This document shows, piece by piece, positions 41,120 to 48,087 of a stretch of 64,000 nucleotides of DNA; the first letter of the stretch is position 1; every line of letters starts with the position of its first letter. The stretch comes from Arthrobacter sp. H-02-3 (GTDB taxonomy: Bacteria; Actinomycetota; Actinomycetes; Actinomycetales; Micrococcaceae). The notes under the pieces are model-generated. The model did not search any database. It saw only the letters and a list, made by a program, of their open reading frames with translations, and was not told the DNA's origin. Made by a program: the position numbers and the translations under genes. The stretch is from positions 1 to 64,000 of the forward strand of contig NZ_PYUI01000021.1 of assembly GCF_003097355.1 (NCBI RefSeq). Direction: 5' to 3'.

Positions 41120-41863
41120 CTAGCGGACCGCTTCTTCCTCGAGGGACGCGGCAGACCCGGCGGGCGCAGGATCCCCATCCTGTGCCCGCTTCCGGGCGAT
41201 GCCGCCGGCGAGGGCCACAGCCGTTGTGAGCAGTGCGGTGAGCAGCACGCCGAAGCCCGGATGCACGTGCAGCAGGGCCGCGCCGACGGCCGCGCCGGCC
41301 AGGATGAGCACGACGGCGCCAAACCGGCGGCCTGCGTGGGCGCCCTTGCCGCCACCGAGGCGGGAATCGGCGGCGAGCCCGGTCAGCGTCGAGGTCACCA
41401 CTACGGTGGTGACGTCCTTGACGCTCAGGTGCCGGGCCGTGGCCGCCTGGATCCCCATCGCGACCGCCAGCGCGCCGGTGATTGCCAGGGTGACGGGGTC
41501 GCCGGCGTGCGGGGCGTGGAAGAACAGGACGACGGCGACGGCCGCCATCGTGAGGCCGACGGCGGTCAGCAGGGCCGTGGTTCGCCGGCTCCAGCCTGCC
41601 GCTTCGGGCCGAAGGGCACGGCCGGCGATCACGGCGCCGAGCATGAAACAGGCCAGGGCAATCGAGGGCCCGACGACGGGCAGGTTGTCGGCACCGAGCA
41701 GGGCCATGCCCAGGATGACAACGTTGCCGGTCATGTTGCCGGTGAAGACCCGGTCCAGGCCCAGATAGCCGACGGCGTCGATGACCCCGGTGGAGAACGT
41801 CAGCACGAGCATGAGGATCAGGTGCAGCCGGGCCTGATCGGCGGTCTTCAGTCGTTTCAGCAT
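41120..41863 (-). CDS. DUF1275 (YoaK-like) family membrane protein
   Basis: A 247-residue membrane protein with about six to seven helices: LILMLVLTFSTGVIDAVGYLGL, FTGNMTGNVVILGMALLG, IALACFMLGAVIAGRALRP, then AITGALAVAMGIQAATARHL and DVTTVVVTSTLTGLAADSRLGG, which is the DUF1275 signature. Function of the family is unknown. Its stop lies three bases past the dehydrogenase stop on the other strand. Part of its 3' end recurs as a relic at 29464-29504. Confidence 0.88.
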   Translation of the reverse strand: MLKRLKTADQARLHLILMLVLTFSTGVIDAVGYLGLDRVFTGNMTGNVVILGMALLGADNLPVVGPSIALACFMLGAVIAGRALRPEAAGWSRRTTALLTAVGLTMAAVAVVLFFHAPHAGDPVTLAITGALAVAMGIQAATARHLSVKDVTTVVVTSTLTGLAADSRLGGGKGAHAGRRFGAVVLILAGAAVGAALLHVHPGFGVLLTALLTTAVALAGGIARKRAQDGDPAPAGSAASLEEEAVR

Positions 41864-41887
41864 GGGTTCACTCTTTTCGGACCGTGG

Positions 41888-42475
41888 TCAGCCGATGGCG
41901 GCCGCGGTCAGCCGCTCGCCGTTGAGGTATTCGAGCTGCCAGCCATCGACGGCGTGGTGGTGGTGGACCAGGTTCAGCGCGGCGTTGTCGATGCTCTGCA
42001 GCGTGCGGCCGACCGCGCGGCCCAGGCTCAACCGGATGAGCGTGCCGTGGGCGATCACCAGGACGCGGCGCCCGCGGAACTCCTCGGCTAGGGCTTCCAG
42101 CGCGGCCAACCCGCGGTTGGCCGCGTCGTCGTCGCTTTCGGCGCCGCGGAAACCGTCGGGGGTGCGCAAGGCCTCCAGTTCGGGGCCGGCCTGCAGACCC
42201 TCGGCGGGCCCGAAGCTGCGCTCGGTAAGCTCCGGGACGCGGCGTGTCACGCTGAGACCGAGCCCGGCGGCGATCAGGTCAGCCGTTTCCGCGGCACGAC
42301 TCAGCGGCGAGGACACGACCGCGTCCCACTCGTAGCCGGACAGCGTGGCGACGGCATCCCGCGCCTGGCCGCGGCCGACGTCGTTCAGCGGAATGTCAGT
42401 GGATCCCTGCAGCCGGCGCTGCGCATTCCAGTCGGTCTGGCCATGACGGATGAGCGCAAAAGTCGTGAGGGTCAT
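41888..42475 (-). CDS. Histidine phosphatase family protein (phosphoglycerate mutase-like)
   Basis: A 195-residue enzyme with the N-terminal catalytic motif FALIRHGQTDWNAQRRLQG (RHG), SPLSRAAETADLIA, the acidic LTERSFGPAEG and the second catalytic His in VLVIAHGTLIRL. Substrates for such broad-specificity phosphatases cannot be assigned. The ATG at 42475 is at the start of homology; the open frame to 42667 is not supported. It is 24 bases upstream of the DUF1275 gene on the same strand and likely cotranscribed. Confidence 0.9.
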   Translation of the reverse strand: MTLTTFALIRHGQTDWNAQRRLQGSTDIPLNDVGRGQARDAVATLSGYEWDAVVSSPLSRAAETADLIAAGLGLSVTRRVPELTERSFGPAEGLQAGPELEALRTPDGFRGAESDDDAANRGLAALEALAEEFRGRRVLVIAHGTLIRLSLGRAVGRTLQSIDNAALNLVHHHHAVDGWQLEYLNGERLTAAAIG

Positions 42476-42521
42476 GCGTCCATTCTGCCCTGACAGCGGA
42501 TTGGCCCGGCAAACCGTGGTG

Positions 42522-42671
42522 TCACGAAGCCGGCGGCAGCGGGTCGGGACACGTGCCGTCTTCGAGTATTTTCCGGGCATGTGCGTAGGTGACAGCGAGC
42601 CGTTCGGCTTCTTCGCACTCAAGCACGACGGCGGGGATCGAGCCTGGCCAGGAACGACGGCGACCACCCAT
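42522..42671 (-). CDS. Possible small protein of 49 residues
   Basis: An ATG-to-TGA frame with codon choice like its neighbours. It encodes an Arg/Trp-rich start (MGGRRRSWPGS) and a helix-prone part (AVVLECEEAERLAVTYAHARKILEDG). No family recognised, and there is no clear ribosome binding site. It could be a genuine small gene or the tail of a lost one. Confidence 0.38.
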   Translation of the reverse strand: MGGRRRSWPGSIPAVVLECEEAERLAVTYAHARKILEDGTCPDPLPPAS

Positions 42672-42707
42672 CAGGGAGACATCGCGGCATCTTGACATGC
42701 CTAAGAT

Positions 42708-42746
42708 CCCGGAATACCTTCGGCCTTAACGAGGCACTTCGCCCGT
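42708..42746 (+). repeat. Right copy of 39-bp direct repeat (also promoter-like)
   Basis: One mismatch to 29321-29359. TTGACA at 42692-42697 and TACCTT at 42715-42720 are 17 bases apart, a good sigma-70 arrangement. About 260 bases of leader then separate it from the SnoaL-like gene; nothing coding is seen in that leader. Confidence 0.75.
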
Positions 42747-43008
42747 TTCTCACTGGTTTTTTCACAGTATTACTCGGCGCTCTACGCGGGCCGCTGACGC
42801 CTGGCCGCGAAGCCAGGAAAGGAGAGATCCTCCTGTGCCGGCTCCGGATAGTTGGGGACCACAGCAAACTGTGGCACCCGGCAGCGCCCCGGGCGCGGCC
42901 GGGAACGACGGCCTGACCGGGCGACCCGACGGCGGGTGGGTCTGCGCGTGCGGCGAGGCATGACGCCGGGGGGATCCAATTTCGGTCTCTCGCAACAAGG
43001 AGTCGGAA

Positions 43009-43428
43009 ATGTCTGAAGGTGTTGGATTGATTGAGCGGTTTTACAAGGACGTCATAGAGAGCGGTAACCTCGCCCTCATTGATGAGCTGGCCGCGGATAG
43101 CTACGTGGATCACGAAATGGCCCTCCCCGGGCAGCCGTCCGGAAAAGATGGCGTCAAATTCTTTGTGAACACGATGCGGTCGGCTTTCCCGGATATCAAG
43201 GTCAAGGAGATCCAGCCCTCGGTGACGGCCGGAAACATGGAGGCGTGCCACGTGGTTCTCGCGGGAACGCATCGTGGGGACTTGGCCGGCTTCCCCGCAA
43301 CGGGAAAGAGTGTCGAGTTCGACTGCACTGACATCATCCGTGTCGAGGGAGGCAAGGTGGCCGAGCATTGGGGCACCACGGACAACCTGAGCCTCATGCA
43401 GCAGATTGGCGCCGTGGCCGTTGGCTGA
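43009..43428 (+). CDS. SnoaL-like / ester cyclase-type NTF2-fold protein
   Basis: A 139-residue NTF2-fold protein: NLALIDELAADSYVDHEMALPG, MRSAFPDIKVKEIQPSV, GTHRGDLAGFPATGKSVEFDCTDIIRVEGGKVAEHWGTTD. The last block is typical of SnoaL polyketide-cyclase relatives, which in most bacteria have no known substrate. AAGGAGTCGG precedes the ATG. Probably a single-gene unit, driven from the promoter-like repeat about 290 bases upstream and ended by the hairpin downstream. Confidence 0.87.
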   Translation: MSEGVGLIERFYKDVIESGNLALIDELAADSYVDHEMALPGQPSGKDGVKFFVNTMRSAFPDIKVKEIQPSVTAGNMEACHVVLAGTHRGDLAGFPATGKSVEFDCTDIIRVEGGKVAEHWGTTDNLSLMQQIGAVAVG

Positions 43429-43475
43429 GCTAGGCGACGAACAACAGGGGGCCGACGCCCCGCAAAGAAAAAGTG

Positions 43476-43511
43476 GCTGTCCACGTTCCCTACAGGGAAA
43501 CGCGGACAGCC
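43476..43511 (+). terminator. Hairpin terminator after the SnoaL-like gene
   Basis: GGCTGTCCACGTTCCC pairs with GGGAAACGCGGACAGCC across a TACA loop, with one mismatch and one bulge, followed by TTT. Confidence 0.75.
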
Positions 43512-43560
43512 TTTCGACGTCGGAGCCTTTTGACGTCGGCGCTGCTCGACGGCGGCGCCG

Positions 43561-43689
43561 TTAGCCTGTAGCCCACAGGACGGACGTCACGCCCTCCGCT
43601 GCCAGGGCCAGCTGGTCCGGCTCTGAGGGAAGCCAGTCGTCGGCCGGCCGAGTCCTGAGGAGCTCGACCCCACGACCGGCTCGCACGAT
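43561..43689 (-). pseudogene. Relic of a flavoprotein monooxygenase-type gene
   Basis: Read leftward, one frame gives IVRAGRGVELLRTRP, then DWLPSEPDQLALAAEGVTSVLWATG and a TAA stop. The ending resembles the GVTSVxWATGYR motif of CzcO-like flavoprotein monooxygenases with the Tyr codon replaced by a stop. No start or cofactor domains remain. Only a fragment, directly after the PhzF stop. Confidence 0.45.
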
Positions 43690-44547
43690 TCAACTGATCT
43701 CGACGGCTTCACCGCTCACGATAATCCCGCCGGTCGGGGGAATGTCGACGGTGAGGACGCTCGGACGTCCGACATGGCTGCCTTGGTGTACCACCACGCG
43801 GCTTGGCGGCTCCACAAGTGATAGCAGGCGGAGGTATCCGCCGAAAGAAGCGGCAGCCGAACCGGTCGCCGGATCTTCGGTGATGGTGCCCACCGGGAAG
43901 AGGTTGCGCGAGTCGAACTCGCCCGGCCCCATCTCGTAGAGGGTCGTGACGGTGCCGGCCCAGTTCTGGGCATCCATCAGCGTGCGCATAGGATTCGGCT
44001 CGAAAACGAACGAGTCAAAAGTCTTTCGTTCTGCGAAGACGAGAATGGGGTGCCAGTTCCCGGCAAAAGCGATCATCGGAGGGTAGGTGGGGTTCAGATC
44101 GTCCCGGTCCACGCCGAGCAACCCGAGCAGGGTGGTCAGGACACCGTCGGGGAACTCGGCCACTCGCGGCTCTACGCTCGTGAAGGATGCCGTCACCGCT
44201 GAGCTCTGGCCTGCAGTCTCGATCGCGACGGGCCCAACCGGCGTGTCGAAGATAAAGGTCCCCGCACCGTCACGTCGTGACAGCGCGACCGCCAAAGCAA
44301 TCGTGGCATGGCCGCAGAACGGCACCTCGGCGATCGGGGAGAAGTACTGCACCCGGTTTCGTCGGGGGTCTCCGTCAACCGCTGGCTCGGTGACAAAGAC
44401 CGTTTCTGCATATCCGACGTCCGCTGCGATGGCCTGCATCCGGCCTTCATCGAGCCGGGTTGCGTCCAGGACTACTCCCGCCGGATTTCCGCCGTCGGGG
44501 GTGGTGGTGAAGGCGGCATAGCGCAGGACTTCCGTGGTCTGTTCCAT
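43690..44547 (-). CDS. PhzF family phenazine biosynthesis-like isomerase
   Basis: A 285-residue protein of the diaminopimelate-epimerase-like PhzF fold. LRYAAFTTTPDGGNPAGVVLDA is the N-terminal motif, followed by GYAETVFVTEP and RVQYFSPIAEVPFCGHATIALA with the catalytic region. The second half-domain has EMGPGEFDSRNLFPVGTITEDPATGSAAASFGGYL. No phenazine genes are near, so a general isomerase role is more likely. The ATG at 44547 matches family starts; the frame is open further upstream without support. Confidence 0.9.
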   Translation of the reverse strand: MEQTTEVLRYAAFTTTPDGGNPAGVVLDATRLDEGRMQAIAADVGYAETVFVTEPAVDGDPRRNRVQYFSPIAEVPFCGHATIALAVALSRRDGAGTFIFDTPVGPVAIETAGQSSAVTASFTSVEPRVAEFPDGVLTTLLGLLGVDRDDLNPTYPPMIAFAGNWHPILVFAERKTFDSFVFEPNPMRTLMDAQNWAGTVTTLYEMGPGEFDSRNLFPVGTITEDPATGSAAASFGGYLRLLSLVEPPSRVVVHQGSHVGRPSVLTVDIPPTGGIIVSGEAVEIS

Positions 44548-44914
44548 TCCGACATCGTCGCACAGCGGTCCAGATGGCGGAGAGCGCCATGGGCCCTGCT
44601 GGCCGTACTTTTCTAAGCGTGGGCGTCCGTGACAACGCGAAATGGAAGGGCTCGCCGTCGGGCGGCGCTGCGCGCAAGACGTCAGCCGGATACCAGGCGG
44701 CCCTATTTCCGCAGACCCAAATCGGTCCATAATGGCCACATAACTTCGGGGATCCCTCACGCTGACGATGGGTGGTGCGGCGTTGAAGAGTCCCAGGTGG
44801 CTGCCCCGGCTTTGCACAAGGGACGGTCACGGGCTCCGGACAAGGATTCCGGGGACCGAAACCGGGGGGAGCAACGCCGTTGCTGCGATCATTAACGCAC
44901 TGAAGGGAATCATC
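44548..44914. other. Intergenic region between divergent phzF-like and VOC genes
   Basis: About 370 bases with no convincing gene. A 37-codon GTG frame (44619-44732, ending QTQIGP) has coding-like codons but no recognised match. Promoters for both flanking genes should lie here. Confidence 0.4.
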
Positions 44915-45295
44915 ATGCTCAAGGATTCAAACATCATGGCTGTCCTCCCCGCGAAGGACATCAACAGGGCGAAGGAGTTTTACCGGGAGAAGCTGGGAAT
45001 CGAACCCTCCGAATCCATGGAGGAGGGCAGTGTGATGTACAACTGCGGCCAAGGAACCCGCTTCCTCGTTTACCAGACAGAGAATGCCGGGACCGCCAAG
45101 AACACCCAGTTGGGCTGGGAAACGGACAATCTCGAACGCGAGATGGAGGAACTGCGAGGCCGCGGCGTCGTCTTTGAAGATTACGATTTTCCCGGCCTGA
45201 AGACGGAGAACGGTATTGCCACCGCTAGCTGGGGGAAGGCGGCCTGGTTCCTGGACAGCGAGGGGAACATCATCAACATCGCCCAGCGCTCGTAG
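44915..45295 (+). CDS. VOC (glyoxalase/bleomycin resistance) family protein
   Basis: A 126-residue vicinal-oxygen-chelate protein: MAVLPAKDINRAKEFYREKLGIEPSE, RFLVYQTENAGTAKNTQLGWET, and C-terminal AAWFLDSEGNIINIAQ with the D-P/S-x-G-N turn and metal-side strand. The metal ligands cannot be fixed without alignment. AAGGGA lies upstream of the ATG at 44915; an in-frame ATG at 44768 is less likely. Substrate unknown. Confidence 0.87.
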   Translation: MLKDSNIMAVLPAKDINRAKEFYREKLGIEPSESMEEGSVMYNCGQGTRFLVYQTENAGTAKNTQLGWETDNLEREMEELRGRGVVFEDYDFPGLKTENGIATASWGKAAWFLDSEGNIINIAQRS

Positions 45296-45321
45296 GCCGG
45301 AGTCTGACACCGATCAGCGAC

Positions 45322-45468
45322 TCATACCATCGCTACCGCCGGCAACGGAGCCGGAGGGAACCGGACCGCGCCTTCAAAGCGGGAGGCGGTTTCGGGGATG
45401 ACGTCGCCGCTGGACAGGGCATCGAGCGCGTTCAGAACAGCAGCGTTCGCAGCAGCGGCTACCCGCAC
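45322..45468 (-). CDS. Possible small protein or gene remnant of 48 residues
   Basis: A GTG-to-TGA frame beginning just after the K+ channel stop. It encodes VAAAANAAVLNALDALSSGD and ETASRFEGAVRFPPAPLP. Codon use is like real genes, but there is no family match. It could also be the displaced end of a longer channel gene. Low certainty. Confidence 0.3.
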   Translation of the reverse strand: MRVAAAANAAVLNALDALSSGDVIPETASRFEGAVRFPPAPLPAVAMV

Positions 45469-45469
45469 C

Positions 45470-46363
45470 CTAGTTCGTGTCGGGTTTCCCACCCCGGAGG
45501 TGCCGGTGGTGGAGTTCGTAGCTGTCGAACACATCGGAAGATGTGGCTCCGGAATGGCCGAATTTGCCGCGAAGGACCTCCGCGAGTCCGTCGAGCGCCG
45601 CGTGGAGCATCCGTCCAGCGAACTGCAGTTCAGAGCTCTCGCTGCGCTGGGCCTGGGATGCCAGTTCGTGGGCGTAGGCCACCGTGGCGGGCAAGGAGCC
45701 GCGCTGCTCAATTTCACGGAAGTAGTACGTTTCATGGAAGGCAAGCAGGTCTATGGTCACCGTGGCCACGTTTCCGGCAATTGCCTCCAGCAATCCGGTA
45801 GCGTGACTGGGCTCCATGTCCAATACACCGGCCGGACCGGCAGCCTCCCTGAAAAGAGTCAGCTGGTGGGCAAGGGCCCGGCGGCGGTTCAGGGCCGGGA
45901 ACGTCTGCAGGATCCAAGTGACCGTTGCTGTCAGCAAGCCGAAACCGGTGACGGCCTGGAGGGCGACAACCAGCCTGAGCACCGGATCCGTTGCCACGAT
46001 ATCGCCAAACCCCACGGTGGAAAGAGTGACCATGGAGATGTAGAGGGCTTCGGCAAAGTCGGCCCGCAGTGGAACCCCGGCTCCGTAAACAAAACCGTCC
46101 GTCAGATGGGGCAGGTATAGCAGAGCCCAGCCGATCGCCGCCAAGCCTGCCCAGGCTCCAATGACAGCGGCCATCGCCAAGGGTGCTGCGATGAAGGAGC
46201 CCCGGCCCCGCAGTTTTCTCGATACAAGCCAGAATCCGCGCATGATCGCCCGGCCCAGAGGACCGGAACCGTGCGGATAAAGGAGTGTACGGAAGACGTC
46301 AACGAGCATCAGCAGAACCAGCCCGGTCCCCAAAACCGTCCAGAGCGTGTCCTCGAAGTCCAT
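45470..46363 (-). CDS. Two-TM potassium channel family protein (Ion_trans_2)
   Basis: A 297-residue protein. An N-terminal hydrophobic helix (about 8-28) is followed by two more (about 60-85 and 128-150) that flank the pore loop AEALYISMVTLSTVGFGDIVATDP. This contains the selectivity filter TVGFGD. The C-terminal 130 residues are soluble and helical with no recognisable RCK or cyclic-nucleotide domain. Predicted K+ channel of the inner membrane. GAGG precedes the ATG at 46363. Confidence 0.9.
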   Translation of the reverse strand: MDFEDTLWTVLGTGLVLLMLVDVFRTLLYPHGSGPLGRAIMRGFWLVSRKLRGRGSFIAAPLAMAAVIGAWAGLAAIGWALLYLPHLTDGFVYGAGVPLRADFAEALYISMVTLSTVGFGDIVATDPVLRLVVALQAVTGFGLLTATVTWILQTFPALNRRRALAHQLTLFREAAGPAGVLDMEPSHATGLLEAIAGNVATVTIDLLAFHETYYFREIEQRGSLPATVAYAHELASQAQRSESSELQFAGRMLHAALDGLAEVLRGKFGHSGATSSDVFDSYELHHRHLRGGKPDTN

Positions 46364-46380
46364 GCCTCATCTTAGAGGCG

Positions 46381-46404
46381 GCACCCCGGGCGCAGCCGGG
46401 GTGC
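46381..46404. terminator. Small GC-rich hairpin upstream of the K+ channel gene
   Basis: GCACCCCGG and CCGGGGTGC pair over nine bases around GCGCAG. It lies just upstream of the channel start and could be a terminator for leftward transcription entering from the right or a 5'-leader structure. Confidence 0.35.
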
Positions 46405-46503
46405 GACCATCAAAGTGCCAGTAGCCCGTTGGTGCGCCGGCAGTATGGGTCCCTCGCGCCTGGTGGGCCGCAACGACGTCAAGGGACCTGAAATACGGGC
46501 CGG

Positions 46504-46698
46504 ATGGGCCCCGCAGTCATCAGTTTTGCCATGGCGAGGCGCCGCTCGGCGGACTTCGAGAAATACCGTGCCACCGTTGACCTGCTCCAAGACGAGCTTG
46601 CGCAGGTTAAGCGGCAGATCTCTGCAGGGCATTCCGTCGACACGGAAATCCCTGCACGGAATGCCCCTGAGCACGCAACTGAACGGTTGACGACCTAA
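46504..46698 (+). CDS. Hypothetical small protein, coiled-coil-like
   Basis: A 64-residue frame encoding a basic N-terminus (MARRRSADFEKYR, possibly starting at an internal ATG at 46531) and a heptad-like helix (TVDLLQDELAQVKRQI). No family recognised. The DNA for its C-terminus holds an 11-bp inverted repeat (GGGCATTCCGT at 46627-46637 with 46656-46666). Moderate to low confidence that it is expressed. Confidence 0.35.
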   Translation: MGPAVISFAMARRRSADFEKYRATVDLLQDELAQVKRQISAGHSVDTEIPARNAPEHATERLTT

Positions 46699-46920
46699 AG
46701 CGTGTGGTCCCGCAGCGCGGCTGCGGCACCCCTGTATCCTGAGAATGTAGTTCAAGGGCCCCAGCGGCCATCGACCAAGCCTGGTGCGCAGCCGGATGAG
46801 GGGTCTGGAAGCTGGGCCGCAGCCTTGGACGTCGTCGAATCGCCACCGCAATCGTCAGTCTGCGATCGGCTCCCGAATGCTCGGAATGGATCCTCTATCA
46901 GCATTGACACACCAGCCCCC

Positions 46921-48087
46921 GTGGGAATCCCGACGCCCGTCCCCAATCCGGTGCGCGCAGTTGCGGGGGATGAGCCGGCCATTGTGACCTGGGCCGAGGC
47001 CGGGATCAGCATGACCGCGCGATGGCGGTCGGCGAACGGCAGACCGGCGCCGACGCGCGTCGAAGTGGTGTCCGACTCCCTCACGGCCGATGATGCGAAC
47101 CGGATGGCGTCACAGGGGATCGCGATGCTCTGGCACGGTGACTTCCACAACGCACGGCAGATCCTCAACGCCTTGGACCGGCGGATAGGCGTCGGAAAGA
47201 AAGAGATCGCAGCAACTCCGGTCGATAAGTTCTATCGGCACCGCCAGTCCCGGTCGCACCGTGCACGGGTTCTCGGCCTGCTGCTGATTCCTCTTGATCC
47301 GGGCCCGGTGGTGCCGCTCCGGCGCGCACCGGACATCCGGCAGGCCGCCGCTGAAGCGTACGGTGAGATCGGTGAATCTTCCATCGTGTCCCTGCATGAG
47401 CTTGTCGGCGCCATTGGCGCCCACGAGTGGCGGCGTAATGGCGTCTACGTCGATGCCCTGCAGGGCCGCATCCACCCGCACTACGGCACGTTCTTCCCCA
47501 CCCGCAGTGAGTATGTGGATCTCATGGCCGCCGCTGCGCTGCCCTCTGACACACTGGCGTTCGACGTCGGAACCGGCACGGGTGTGCTCGCTGCCGTCCT
47601 CGCGCGCCGTGGCGTCCACCGCGTGGTGGCGACGGACAATGAACCGCGTGCCATCGCCTGCGCCGCTGAGAATTTCCGGAACCTCGGTGTCCAGGACCGT
47701 GCTGAGGCCGTCCTGACCGACATGTTCCCGCCCGGGCGGGCACCCCTCATCGTGTGCAACCCGCCCTGGATTCCGGCAACGCCGCACTCCACCCTGGATA
47801 ACGCCGTCTACGACCCCGGGAGCAGGATGCTCTTCCGCTTCCTGAACGGACTCTCCGACCATCTGGAGCCGGGCGGTGAGGCCTGGCTTGTCCTCTCCGA
47901 CCTGGCCGAGCACCTTGGCCTGCGGACACGTCAGGATCTGCTGACCGCCATTACGGCGGCCGGGCTGAAGGTGGTGGAACGGCTGGACACCAAGCCAACG
48001 CATCCGAAGGCGTCGGACCGCGACGATCCTCTGTTCGAGGCGCGCGCCGCGGAGGTCACGTCGCTGTGGCGGCTTGTTCTCCGCTAG
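46921..48087 (+). CDS. Class I SAM-dependent methyltransferase (PrmC/HemK-like)
   Basis: About 388 residues from a GTG at 46921; the frame is open from 46702 and ATG 47011 is another candidate, so the start is unsure. The N-terminal part has a helical segment (DANRMASQGIAMLWHGDFHNARQILNAL) common to actinobacterial members. The catalytic domain has motif I LAFDVGTGTGVLAAVLARRG, ATDNEPRAIACAAENF, and the NPPW motif (LIVCNPPWIPATP) that marks methyltransferases acting on the amide or exocyclic nitrogen of Gln, Asn or bases. Its stop codon overlaps that of the converging ThDP gene in a shared CTAG. Confidence 0.82.
   Translation: MGIPTPVPNPVRAVAGDEPAIVTWAEAGISMTARWRSANGRPAPTRVEVVSDSLTADDANRMASQGIAMLWHGDFHNARQILNALDRRIGVGKKEIAATPVDKFYRHRQSRSHRARVLGLLLIPLDPGPVVPLRRAPDIRQAAAEAYGEIGESSIVSLHELVGAIGAHEWRRNGVYVDALQGRIHPHYGTFFPTRSEYVDLMAAAALPSDTLAFDVGTGTGVLAAVLARRGVHRVVATDNEPRAIACAAENFRNLGVQDRAEAVLTDMFPPGRAPLIVCNPPWIPATPHSTLDNAVYDPGSRMLFRFLNGLSDHLEPGGEAWLVLSDLAEHLGLRTRQDLLTAITAAGLKVVERLDTKPTHPKASDRDDPLFEARAAEVTSLWRLVLR

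Noticed and set aside
43490..43693. 67-codon leftward frame after phzF-like gene
   Set aside because: TTG start, Arg/Ser-rich product and overlap with a more coding-like relic in another frame and with a terminator.
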